From: Ornithodoros turicata
Lineage: Eukaryota > Arthropoda > Arachnida > Ixodida > Argasidae
Reading direction: 5' to 3'
Assembly: GCF_037126465.1 (NCBI RefSeq)
Contig: NC_088209.1
Coordinates: 5,163,947-5,227,946, forward strand
DNA length: 64,000 nt
Notes under the pieces: generated by a model
Databases searched by the model: none
What the model was told of the DNA's origin: nothing
Seen by the model: the letters and a program-made list of their open reading frames with translations, nothing else
In this document: piece by piece, positions 54,376 through 64,000 of the stretch
Layout of the letters: each line of letters begins with the position of its first letter
Numbering within the stretch: the stretch's first letter is position 1
Made by a program: the position numbers and the translations under genes

Positions 54376-54725
54376 CTACGCATGGCGCCGCCAAAATTAT
54401 GAAAGTACCGCAACTGTGTTCGTGCCGCGGTATCGAAGAAGTGTTCGTTTACCTATCTGAGGGTCGCAAATATTCGGGCTACTCGCCATATGCATCCTGA
54501 AGGCAGTATGAAAAAATATTTGAGAAAAAAGATTTCGCGTTTCTTCTGGACTACATCTCTATAAGTAAAGACACAAAACTATTTTTAGCTTTGAGATACG
54601 AATGGGTACTACAAGTCAAAGAAGTCTGGTTGCGAGGTTAAACAAAATGATGAAAAAAGAAATACACAAAGATGCGACTTTGCCGACAATACGGCAACTT
54701 TGACCATAAATAACAAAAATGATGG
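54376..54725 (+). repeat. repeat Q, copy 1
   Basis: Its reverse complement recurs at 63575-63895. Shared landmarks are GTACCGCAACTGTGTT / GATACCGCAACTGTTTT, GAAGAAGTGTTCGT, CTACTCGCCA, GAATGGGTACTACAAG and GAGGTTAAACAAAAT. The copies are moderately diverged. The function is unknown. Confidence 0.7.
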
Positions 54726-54829
54726 AACGCAGAAAGAAGTGTAGGGAAAGTTAAAAGAAAGCATTATGATCAAGGAACACAAGAAGTCATCAGGGTCATA
54801 TGACGTAACTCAAGGCCGTAGCCTCTCAG

Positions 54830-55090
54830 CCCACATATTTTGCTCCAGCATTCGACCGAGTCCCGCATAAGGGATTACTACAAAAAAAGAGCACTACCAA
54901 ACCAAAATATACCAACCAAACCAAAACCAAAATATAGCAAAATGGCTTGAGGCCTATTCGCTCAAGAGCAACCAGTTTGTGCAGATTGACTAAGTTAGCT
55001 CGGAATAACTTTCCGTCTTATCGGAGGTGCTGCAGGGCTAGGTTATAGGTCCCGTACTTTTATCAACGATATGAGCGTTAACTTCTACAG
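54830..55090 (+). pseudogene. LINE reverse transcriptase fragment
   Basis: Plus-strand pieces read AFDRVPHKGLL, YSLKSNQFVQID and LSEVLQG...IGPVL, matching the F-D-x-V-P-H-x-x-L, then S-x-V-x-x-G-V-P-Q-G-S-V-L-G-P-L-L-F order of LINE RT motifs. A duplication of CCAAACCAAAATATA (54898-54940) and several shifts disrupt it. It is unrelated in strand to the LINE that follows. Confidence 0.6.
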
Positions 55091-55117
55091 CCCAGTTAGG
55101 ATTTTAAAAAAATCACT

Positions 55118-58085
55118 GGTGACAACAACTTTAATTTGACTTTGGAGAGTGGGGAGGTTCATTGCCAGAGGTGATACTCTACCCCATTGCTGGTGGGAAT
55201 GTGAGGAATAAAATAACGAGCCCCTTCACAATAACGATCGAAGTCTGATGGTGTCCAGAAATGTCAAAAGAGCTTTGAGCGCAGAGCGTTGCTGGGCTGG
55301 ATTGGGCCAAGGACCAAGCAATTTCGGTAGAGAGAAGGGGCGAGAGTCCACCTGACGAAGAGACTCGGAGAGTGTGGTTCGGGAAGGTTGGTAGTGGGGG
55401 CAATGAAGAAGAGTATGCTCCAGATACTCAAGAGCACCACAGTGGCAGCAGGTGGGAGAGTCAACTTGTTTCAAGCGGTAACGCCACTGAGCTGTAAAGG
55501 CCACATCGAGGCGCATTCGGTGGGTTAATGCAGCATCTTGACGAGAGGTGTTTTGTGGCATGCGGAAAGCGAGCATTGGATCAACTCTGCTCAACATAGA
55601 GGGGGGAGAATGTCGGTTGTCCATTGGCGGGAAGCCAGGGGTGTCACGAGGCGTCGCAGAATGGAACGGCGGTCTCCTCTCAGCATAACAATACTGGTCC
55701 GTTTCCGATACGAGAGTGCTGCTTCTGCGGCGCTGTCGGCCTGCTCGTTCCCCACGACACCACAATAGGCTGGAACCCACTGGAGAACTAGCCTGTGGCC
55801 TGCTGCGTAGATAGTGTGGTAAGACATTAACACATCTGTGACTAGGGGTGCGGAGGGGCCTCGTATGCCGGAATTTTCAATTGCTTGAAGTGCAGATTTG
55901 TTGTCTGTGAAGACTGCCTGCGGTGTAAAATCAGCGATGTGTTGTAGAAAGAAAAGGATGGCATAGAGTTCCGCAGCTGTGGAGGAGGTTGGATGTGAAA
56001 GGCGTCGTCCCTGCATTACGCCTTCGGATGGTATGACGAATGCTGAGGCGGACTTGTTGTTTCGGGATGCGCCATCGGTATATGCTGCCGTAAAAGTAGA
56101 AAACTTCTCGTCTACCAGAGCCTGAAAATGGGCTCGGAGGACTTGAGGGTGGACCTGATCTCTTCTTTCCAGAAGGTTTGGGAGGCGTACAAACGTCGAT
56201 GGTACCGGCAGAGACCAGGGGGCTTCCGGCGGTATAATGTCCTTAGCTATGAAGCCAGTGAGAGTCTGGCGTGTCCTCTGCGCTACTCGATAGAAGTCGC
56301 TTTCAGGGCGGTATCGAATTTTCCTGACGAGCGGGTGACGGGGAATGTGAGCACGCAAACGGAGGAAGTGCCGAGCCGTTTCACGTTCACGGAGAACCTC
56401 AATCGGGTGCTCACCAGCTTCAGCGAGTACTTGCCGTGTTTCAGCCATTCTTGGAACTCCGAGGCATCGACGAAGGCTTCGAGCCAACAGGGACCGAAGG
56501 TTATTTAATGATGTTGTTGATATCCTGTGCAGAATAGGAAGGCTGTAAAGCACAGTCGCCCTCACCAACACCGCGTGAACCGCGAGCAGGGAACACCGAT
56601 CACAGCCCCATCCTGAGCCAGAAAGATGTTGAATTGCGGGGAGCCATCGCTGCACTTTAGTTTCAAGGTGTTTAATGTGCCGGGCCCAGCGCAAGTCCGA
56701 GTCGATTACCACGCCAAGGAAGCGGTGGAAGCGTACCGGCTCAAGCTTCTTTGCACCAAGCCAAAGAGGGAAATTGGCCATAGCTTTGCGCGTGAAAGGG
56801 ATCTCGACACACTTTTCAGGTGAAAGGTCCATCCCAAGGTGCGTGAGGTACATGTGGACATTATTTAAAGCGAGCTGCAGGCGGCGCTGTATGGCTGGGC
56901 GTGATTTTCCTACTGTCCAAAGGGCGACGTCATCTGCATACACGGAAAACGACAATTTGCGAGTAATTACTGATTGTAGGCCAGCCATCACCACGTTAAA
57001 GAGTGTCGGGCTGAGAATACTTCCTTGGGGGACTCCTTGAGGAACAGGATGCTGAGGGTTTCGGCCTTGGGACGTACAAACAGCGACAGTTCGGTCCGTA
57101 AGGAAGTCTTGGAGCCAGATGAAGAGCCGACCGGATACCCCAAACGAGCGCAAGGCGTGCAGCGCACAAATGTGCGAGACGGTATCATATGCGCGCTTGA
57201 TGTCGAGGAAAACCGATAGAACGATCCGTCGATGGGCACGAGCATGTTGAACTGTAGAGACTAGGTCGAGAACTGGATCCATGGAGCTTCGGTGGCGATG
57301 AAATCCAGCCATTTCGTGAGGGAACGCACGTTTTTCGAGCCACCAGTCGAGGCGATGCAAAACCATTCTCTCCATCAGTTTCCCCATACAGCTTGTCAGG
57401 CTCACAGGGCGAAAGGACGATAGGGCATTTGGGGGCTTGCCTGGTTTCATGATGGGAACAACCAATGCCTCCTTCCATCTATGTGGTAAAAATCCTTGTT
57501 GCCAAGACGTATTATACGCGTGAAGGAGAGCTTGGAGTGACCGCCCGTCAAGGTTTCGCAGGGCGGCATAGGTGATTTTATCGGGTGCAGGGGACGAGCC
57601 GGCGTTCACAAGCTTCAGCGCTGCCTTTAGCTCGATTAGTGTGAAGTCGTGGTCCATAACTTCCTAGGGACGGGCCCAGTCTTGGTGAAGTTCAGCCGTC
57701 ATGTGGACAAAACTGCGGTGTAGTGGCGTCGTCAAGGCAGCCGCCGGAGTCGTTAGTATCACACAGAAGTCCGTCGATAGCGTGTTTTCGTCTACGCCCT
57801 TAACGATAGCCAAGGCCGCGAGAGGATCCTTTTGAGGGGGCGCCTCCTTCAGAGATCGGATTGTCCGCCAGATCTTCGTGGCCGGAATAAACGGTGAAAG
57901 ATGGTGGCAAAACTTACGCCAACGCTTCCTGCCCTCTTTCTTAAGTTCTCGTGTTACTTTAGCTTTCATCCGGCGGTATTCCACAATGTCCGTAAGTTGT
58001 CATGTCCGACGTGCCGTTCTTTCTGCTCGGCGACGTAATGTTCTAAGGTGGTTAATTGCTGGGGAATGACCGACATGGCCTGTTA
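55118..58085 (-). mobile_element. 5'-truncated non-LTR retrotransposon (I-like, RT plus RNase H)
   Basis: The minus-strand element runs from about 58085 to a 3' UTR ending near 55118. It contains the ORF2 relic at 55226-57984 and lacks the endonuclease and ORF1 expected upstream. A second, tiny copy of its 3' UTR lies at 25857-25975. The RT-RNase H combination points to the I group. No target duplication could be fixed. Confidence 0.85.
55226..57984 (-). pseudogene. LINE ORF2: reverse transcriptase, RNase H, C-terminal zinc motif
   Basis: The frame is nearly intact. One TAG (57661-57663) separates the linker from a 688-codon stretch starting MDHDFTLIELKAALKLVNAG. RT landmarks are SSPAPDKITYAAL, SLTSCMGKLMERMV, VFLDIKRAYDTV (motif A Asp), VPQGVPQGSILSPTLF and FSVYADDVALW (catalytic YADD). 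RNase H follows with AAYTDGASRN, TAAELYAILF, FTDNKSALQAI and GNEQADSAAEA, holding the D-E-D-D set. A frameshift near 55595 separates the last part, whose CCHCGALEYLEHTLLHCPHY is the C-terminal zinc motif. Only one stop and one shift make this a young relic. Confidence 0.92.
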
Positions 58086-58549
58086 CACTTTTAGACATGG
58101 CATTAGATTACATTAAATGACACAGTGATCTACTCATGAATAAATCGTATATAAGACCAAATCTTATTAAATAATCACATGGAGAAAGTTTTTTAGATGG
58201 CGTAAAGATTGCACGTGAGGAGGAAAAAGACGTGATGCTCCCACGTGTATAGCATATAGACTGCTATTCTTTGAGAGCAGTTAATAAGTTTCAAGAAGTG
58301 TACATTAATTCTGCTTTATCGTGGAGCAAACACATTGAAACAACCCGCAACAAGGCTTCACCTAAGTTGTGGAAGTTCCAAATAACCCAAAGGTAAACAC
58401 CCTCCGATGTTAAGATACTGGTCTATAAGATCTGGTGCGTTCTACCCTTGATTATGCTTGCCCCGTTTGGGCTCCATTTACAAAACAACATATTAAAATT
58501 CTAGAGCACACCAAAATAGTGCTCTCAGGTTTGCTTATAATTGTTATAA

Positions 58550-59201
58550 GGCAGCGTTCACACGGGGCAACTTTTTCCAGCAACTTTGAGCAACTTTGGA
58601 GTTGCTGACAGTTGCTGCGAATCGCTCCCCGACCGAAAGGTGGTGGTGCTGGTGGTGAAAGGGCTCGCCGCTGTCGGCCTCACAAAGCTGGGCAACGTCA
58701 CGACTGACGCCCTGGGGGAATGTGCGTCCTGGGCCGACTGTGCCGACATATGTCTGAAAGCGTCTGAGGACCGAAAACTTGAGAAGCTGCTCGCGCACCG
58801 GTCAATCAGCGACGGGAGCATTGCCACTTGACTCCCGATGGCGTTGTGGATTTCGTTCGTGGGTTCATGGGTTCAAATCCTGCAGGTGCAGCTGAGAAAT
58901 AACTTCTTTTTTTACGAACTTCATGGAAACATATCAGTTGCCATTTTTGGAAGATAATAATGATCTATTGGGGCAATAAAACTGGCTGAAATTTTATATA
59001 CTGCAGCTAAAGAAAAGATTCCACCAGTTCGATTCGAACCCACATTCTCCGGCCGCCATAAGGTTGCTTGTGGGTGGAGCTACCAAGTGACTAGGTGTGA
59101 ACGCCGGTGTGTTCACACCAAGTTACTAGGTGTGAAATTGCTCGACGTTGGTTTGAGTTGCTTCGAGTTGCTGAGAAAAGTTGCCCCATGTGAACGCCGG
59201 C
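58550..59201. mobile_element. 652-bp MITE with TAA target duplication
   Basis: Termini are GGCAGCGTTCACACGGGG and the complement of GCCGGCGTTCACATGGGG, followed inward by GCAACTTTTT-rich arms on both sides. TAA flanks at 58547-58549 and 59202-59204. A 3-bp TAA duplication suits PIF/Harbinger-type MITEs. The interior holds a SINE-related segment (58630-58800) and two tRNA-like B boxes (GGGTTCAAATCC, plus, 58872; GGGTTCGAATCG, minus, 59034). Confidence 0.75.
58630..58800 (-). mobile_element. SINE-like segment inside the MITE
   Basis: The phrases GGCTCGCCGCTGTCGGCCTC, GGGCAACGTCACGACTGACG, CCTGGGGGAATGTGCGTCC and CGACATATGTCTGAAAGCG match the SINE at 28295-28560. A GGTGGTGCTGGTGGTG tail is present on the plus-strand left side. 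The copy lacks the B-box end. Confidence 0.7.
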
Positions 59202-59204
59202 TAA

Positions 59205-60429
59205 GTATACCCAATCTCTTTCAGCGCAGAGTGTGCGCGCAAACATACTGTCTCTTGAAAACTACGTTACTGTCAACCATTTGAAGTGTTTCTTTTTTTT
59301 TTTTTTCAAGTAATGTAGAATCCACCCTTGAGCCTTACTCAAGATATCGCGCCTCAGGTGCTCAGCGAACAAAACACGTAATGCCAATCTTTTTCAAGTA
59401 CTCGTTAGTTTTCCCTTTTTTTGTCTAGAGGTATGTATTTGGTTGGAATGGGCTTCCAGAATCGTCAATCAATTCTAGTTCATTAGATAGATTTGTTTGG
59501 GCTCTCATTGACCACCTGGTACAATAAGTATTATCCAGAAAGGCCATTGCCATGTTTGTCTGATTTCTACTGAAGTAGTAGCCTAGTTCAGTGTTTGTTG
59601 TTATTTTTCCTATAGCTTATTTTTAGTTGTAACCAATCTATTTGGACCGATAAAGTAGCGTCACTGCTTCTTCGAAGGTTTGTTATAACGTCCTGGGGTG
59701 CTGTTGTTCGTACAGTGATTAGATTGGAGTATTATATTAGATAGAAGCATTTTTTTAATTTTGTCCTCTGTATGTATTTGTGACTGGTGCTGTTATTTTG
59801 CTCTTACAAACTTATACCACCCTGCTTCGGCCTGTCAAGGGCTGGCAGTATTACATAAATAGAAAAATAAATACCAGCGAGGTTTGAGTTCATATATCCA
59901 AAGGCGATAGCGAACAGAATGTCCAGCAATTTGATCGGCTGTGTTTGTCGAGATTCTCAGAAAGGGGCACCATCACAGACAGATCTTGACTGATGAAGGA
60001 AGTTATAGGACGACTTTCTTATTACATGAGAGGGGATATCTTTTAGAAGGTAGCATCGGTAGAGTCCGGTGCGGAGCGAAGTCGCTGCTACACGTGAATG
60101 CTCGTGCTGACGATTATACCCGCTGAAGTTTCTACAGTGAGCCAGGTGGTATGAGAAGAGACAAAGACAATCGTGGACTGTAGTACTGAACTGGTAAACT
60201 TCTACAATGAACTCATCTGGTATGAGGGAAAGAGACAAAGTACACATACACAAACCAGGGGGTGTCTGTTGCAGCAACAACCACCCGGAACGGATCTTGA
60301 CACGCCAGGGTGGTGGCACAACGGAAAGAGGAGCGCCTGACGAGGTTACATTCCTTGCGATAAGGCCCCTTCTGGATTCGACGCTGTGCTAGGAGCCAGA
60401 CTTGTGTTGCACGTTTCGGCATCTTCTCA
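59205..60429. other. LINE tail then unassigned sequence
   Basis: The interval to 59875 is CR1-like LINE remainder. From 59876 to 60429 no gene is recognised. Two related phrases near 60128 and 60200 (CTTCTACAATGAAC...TGGTATGAG...AGAGACAAAG) form a short direct repeat. Confidence 0.4.
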
Positions 60430-60562
60430 AGCAGCACAATGTACTGAAAGTCGAGTGCAATAGGGGTGGACGGTATGTGTCTTATCAATGTTCCTTAGCT
60501 TTAAGAGTCTGTTCAAGGCCATCCACCCCTATTGCACTCGACTTTCAGTACATTGTGCCGCT
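60430..60562. repeat. 41-bp inverted repeat with 51-bp loop
   Basis: AGCAGCACAATGTACTGAAA begins the left arm (60430-60470), and the right arm (60522-60562) is its complement at 40 of 41 positions. It is non-coding. Confidence 0.9.
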
Positions 60563-60652
60563 TAGGTTATTTTAGCTTTTTCCCATGCTCTTACTGACAA
60601 TCTCCACGTGATCAGTTCATGCACATGACTCAAACTCAAAGTCATCAGTATA

Positions 60653-60716
60653 CTGAAGAATCACCTTTTGGAATTTGAACACTATAGTGTTCAAATTCTA
60701 AAAGGTGATTCTTCAG
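60653..60716. repeat. 64-bp loopless palindrome
   Basis: CTGAAGAATCACCTTTTGG begins a 32-base arm that turns at CACTATAGTG and pairs with the next 32 bases at 31 positions. A second hairpin follows at once (AAAAAGTGAT 60722-60731 with ATCACTTTTT 60738-60747). Confidence 0.9.
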
Positions 60717-60773
60717 GTCCCAAAAAGTGATTAGAAGATCACTTTTTCCTCAAACTCATCGATAGCATAATCT

Positions 60774-60947
60774 CAATTCGTTCCATGTAATCACCTAATG
60801 AATGTGACTTCGAGCTACATCGTTTCCAGACTCACTTCGTTCCATGCGATCAGTTGGTGCATACGTGCTCGTGTTGCATCGTTGCAGAATCACTTCGTTT
60901 CCCTTTGATTTCATGCATACAACTTCCTGTTACATCGTTGCAGTCAT
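60774..60947 (+). repeat. three tandem units of about 58 bp
   Basis: Units begin near 60774, 60833 and 60891, each with an (A/C)TTCGTT-CC start, a GATCA/GATTTCATGCATAC middle and a TACATCGTTGCAG-like end. Similarity between units is moderate. The array abuts the left end of the next element. Confidence 0.65.
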
Positions 60948-60949
60948 CA

Positions 60950-62484
60950 CGCCCAGGCAAAAATCTGGAGTGGGACCACTTCGAAGTGGATTATTGGACA
61001 GGAACCACTTGGAATGTGGAACCATTCACTGGCTGGGACCAGTTAAAAGTGGAACCAGTTTCACGGTGGTACCACTTGTAGTGGAACCAATGGAATTTAT
61101 CCAGTGGTCCCCTCTGCTAAGTGGTCTCGGATCCGACCACTTAGCAGATGGGACCACTGAATGCATGACCAAAAGTAATGCGTAGAAAAGCACACACCGT
61201 TCAAGTAAATATTGTTTATTCTGCTATGAGCATACACTAAGAATAAAGAAATAATCGATACATCTCTCACGTACTAAGTCCCGCACGGGTAATCACTCAC
61301 TGCGTCCAGACGAGGCATGTGCTTGCGTTGAATTTGCGATGCACTCACGGACAACAGTGAACATGGCGTTTTCTTGACCACCTCACACCTGTATTTTCTC
61401 AGAGAAGATGACGCCTCCGTCCATGTAGGTCGCGACATGTACCCTTTTCCTCTTCACCAAAAATGATCCTAATCTTTATACTCGTCTTAACCATGTTTCT
61501 CAGGTTCCTCTAGCTCCTGAAATAAAACATATAATCAGTAGTAATCGAAGCACCACGGTAAGCACTTATACCTCTTAACTTCGGAAGAAGCATTCTGTGC
61601 AGTCCGTTTGGTGTTTCATCGTCCGGTTCTTCTGCGGACGCTGTGTCTTCCTAGCGTCGAAACTTCTCCGAGATATCGCCAATATGTTTCACATGACTCA
61701 TTGTCATCACGTTGTCTTAGAAAACGCACTAAAACCACTTAAATAGTGCAAATGAAATGCCCGATCTCTGCCACAGCAACCGAAGAGAAAAAACGACCTC
61801 GCAACGACGCGTCCAAGTTCCAACTGACGCCTGACGCTCTCTCTGCTCCCTCTCGCCCTCCCGCGGCCCACCGTTCGAATTTGAATTGAAGGCCTCCCGC
61901 CGCACCAGGGCGCCCTCATAATTATTGCATCTGCTTTGGGTCAGCCCATGCAATTACCTCTTTGTTTTTAGTTCTTCTAATTATTTGGCGGAGTGTGTCA
62001 TCTTTTGATTGTGTCTTTCGGCATTTTGCTGGTACCTTTTATGACATTTGCCTTTAGATGAGAATATGAGCAGGAATTGAAGTTGCAGCATATATTTTAT
62101 CGAAGACGTAGACGGTTAAAAAACAAGAAATATAGATCATACGTGTGCTAAAATACATCGAAATAATGGCTAAAAAAACAGAAGGGTATATGGCAAGAGT
62201 GGACTCTTCTTCCACTAACGGATCTCAAAGGGTGAAGTTGCCGAGCTTGGAATCTCAAGTGGTTCAATTGACCATTGTGGGAAGAAAATGGTACCTGTGA
62301 GGCTCCCAGTCTAAGTTCTGGAACCATTTGAGGCCAGAGTGGTACCATTGATTTCACCAATGTGGAACCAGCCACACCACTTGCGAATCCAGCTGGGACC
62401 ATCAAGATTCAACTGGAACCATTCCGGGGCCATCCACATTCAAATGGAACCATTCTGGAACCAGTCCAGATTTTTGCCTGGGCG
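60950..62484. mobile_element. 1.5-kb element with perfect 20-bp TIRs
   Basis: Termini at 60950-60969 and 62465-62484 are exact complements (CGCCCAGGCAAAAATC onward). Inside each end are dense GTGGAACCA, TGGGACCA and GGAACCATT words, a subterminal repeat pattern typical of transposase-binding zones. It includes a 23-bp hairpin (61104-61126 with 61135-61157, 22/23). No transposase is present; the core (61160-62200) is non-coding. Flanks CAGTCATCA and CTCATTAAT are only loosely similar, so the target duplication is unresolved. Confidence 0.75.
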
Positions 62485-62759
62485 CTCATTAATCACTGTC
62501 CGCAACGGGGCGATTTAAAGACAGAAAGGCGCGTGATGCTTGGCTTGGACAGAGAAGTAGATTGAAATCCAGTACACGGCCTGGTCCAGTGTTTCTGTGC
62601 GATAACCTGACAGCTGAGAACAAGACTGTTGTGGCAAATCCGTCACTCAGCCAAAGAAAAGGGTTATCAATTTGTTTGTATGAAGTGAGGCGTACAGATG
62701 GTGCTAAAGCCATTAAGGTCTCGTATATTGATAACCTCACAAAACTGTAGAAGGGTCAT

Positions 62760-63400
62760 TCTAGCTCAAACGTCCTGCCGGTCGCGGCAGTCGCGTGTGC
62801 TTTTTGGGTGTAATTATCCAAGAAAATCTCAACTGCCAATTACATGTTGGCTTGGTACTTAGTAAGATGTCTGGTTGGCTTTATATGCACCTGCATAATT
62901 AAGAAACTTTGTTCCGACTACGACACTTTTCAAGCTTTATTATGCTTTAGTACATTCTTATATAAACTATGATCTTGAGGTACGGTCTGATGTACAGCTC
63001 TCATCACAACCCACTCTCTTTAGCCCAGAAACGAGCCCCGAGAATTATGCTCTCAATCAATTCCCAAGATTCTGTGTCATTTGAGTTTTGTCTATTCCCT
63101 GTTCTTAGCATGTTTGATCTTCTAAAATATAAGATCTCGCTACTCACGCATACTTTCTTTTATGGGTCCACGGACACCTCTGTATAAGCTAGGGTTACCA
63201 AATGTCCAGTCAGCTTACTGCCTTAGAAATGTACCAGTTCTATTTCAGTGCCCTACATTTGGCACTAATTTTGGATTCTTGTCAATGACGTCTTTTGGTA
63301 CTCGTCTCTCGAATGAGCTTCCTATTGGCCGTACGAACCATTGATAAGTTTTCAGTATTTAAACGGTTGTGCGGAGCTTAATATTGGGATAACGATGTCG
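62760..63400 (+). pseudogene. CR1-like LINE C-terminal relic
   Basis: Shifted frames read LYYALVHSYINYD (about 62940), then AQKRAPRIMLSINSQ (63020), FDLLKYKISLLTHTFFYG, then YCLRNVPVLFQCPTFGTNFG and WNSLP-like text near 63320. This is the LYxALVxSYxxYG, QKRAxRI, Y-x-L-R...G-x-x-x-F order of LINE ORF2 C termini. It is heavily frameshifted. Confidence 0.6.
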
Positions 63401-63574
63401 AAACTCGGGTCTGAAAGTGCACATTTATTGCACGATTCTTTCTTTTTATGTGTATGGGAGTGCGTTGTTGGTGTGACAGGGCCGTATCACAGGGCTCGCC
63501 TTCACGGTCCAATTAATTTTGAACCATTTACGTGACACAGATCAAAGAAATCTTGAATCTTACGCACTCCAGCA

Positions 63575-63895
63575 TTTTTGCTATTTACGGTTAAAGTAGC
63601 CTCATTTTCATCAGAGTCGCGTTTTTGCATATTTTTCTCCTAGTATTTTGTTTAACCTCTCAACGAGACTCCTTTCGCTTGTAGTACCCATTCTTATCTC
63701 AACGTTAGATATAGTTGTGTCTCTTCACTTCGAATGGTGTAGCGCAAAGAAAATCCGAAACTTTGCTTCTCGAAGAATTTTTCGGATGGCCTTCAGGCTA
63801 CATCTGGCGAGTAACTAGAATATTTTGTGACGCTCACATAGAGAGACGAACACTTCTTCATTACCGTGGCGCCAAAACAGTTGCGGTATCTCTAT
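63575..63895 (-). repeat. repeat Q, inverted copy
   Basis: This is the reverse complement of 54376-54725, with the same landmarks in the opposite order (GAGGTTAAACAAAAT, GAATGGGTACTACAAG, GTTACTCGCCAGATG, GAAGAAGTGTTCGTC). The final 105 bp of the window after it hold nothing that I recognise. Confidence 0.7.
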
Positions 63896-64000
63896 GATTT
63901 TCACTTTGCCGTGCGTAGACTGCAGGGGTGGTCAGAGGCTAACCTCGTAACTTTAAACGGACACCTATAGGGACAACTATTCTGCGATGGCAGAAAAAAA

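Larger units (their letters stand above)
58140..59875 (+). pseudogene. CR1-like LINE 3' part, split by a MITE
   Basis: Plus-strand pieces read LSWSKHIETTRNKAS (about 58318), LDYACPVWAPFTKQHIKILE and SALRFAYNCY, ending at 58549. After the MITE the relic continues to a 3' end with CTTCGGCCTGTCAAGGGCTG and AAATAGAAAAATAAATA at 59870. The order LTWSxHI, YACPVWxPF, LExxQNxALRF is typical of the post-RT part of CR1/Jockey LINEs. There are many frameshifts. A T-rich tract lies at 59289-59306. Confidence 0.65.

Noticed and set aside
55538..56823. plus-strand ORFs of 65-126 codons opposite the LINE
   Set aside because: They are antisense shadows of the 688-codon LINE frame.

Overview
The window looks like repeat-dense eukaryotic nuclear DNA, most likely from a tick or a related arachnid. 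I base this on GT-AG introns, a gypsy gag/pol of a type I associate with tick genomes, AGGGAC-ended TTAA elements, tRNA-derived SINEs, CR1- and I-like LINE debris and a Polinton-type DNA polymerase. I see no bacterial operon, Shine-Dalgarno site, CRISPR array or complete single-copy host gene. The species call is an inference. All superfamily names rest on motifs and target-site logic, not on a search.

Layout. 0-11 kb: a decayed, spliced transposase with a PF20700-like ('Mutator-like') core and a C-terminal YqaJ-type exonuclease, possibly bounded by a short inverted repeat at 236/11103. The same stretch holds a two-exon SGNH-hydrolase-like gene fragment with clean frames (7304-7800, minus), two foldback hairpins and a tRNA-like pol III unit. 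13-27 kb: a hAT-type MITE with 8-bp target duplications (13106-14713, with a second copy at 25302-26422). It is followed by a three-deep nest: a TTAA/AGGGAC element with a THAP relic (from 14755) contains a gypsy retrotransposon (17231-23213), which contains a second TTAA element (18586-22196) with a P2X7-type cysteine domain. A complex tandem repeat lies at 23645-24480. 27-36 kb: LINE and SINE debris, then a head-to-tail repeat (R) whose second copy carries another TTAA element (30307-35566). That element in turn hosts a THAP-bearing, 8-bp-TSD element resembling a P element (33264-35193) with a hAT relic inside.

36-46 kb: a gypsy element on the minus strand with both LTRs and an ATAT target duplication (36106-44566), interrupted by a 2.76-kb TIR element (37780-40539). 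Next come a third hAT MITE fragment and a BEL/Pao gag relic. 47-53 kb: a 1.1-kb inverted repeat with a MITE in one arm, a broken protein-primed-type family B DNA polymerase (Polinton/Maverick-like), an unidentified opposing ORF pair and an inverted copy of repeat R. 53-64 kb: a 5'-truncated LINE with RT and RNase H (minus), a CR1-like LINE relic interrupted by a TAA-flanked MITE, and a cluster of near-perfect hairpins leading into a 1.5-kb element with 20-bp TIRs.

The genes do not form one pathway. The value of the window is its stratigraphy: several insertions can be dated relative to one another because an uninterrupted copy, a restored reading frame or an empty opposite arm is present in the same sequence. 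The best leads are domain captures by DNA transposons (YqaJ, THAP, P2X7-type cysteine domain).
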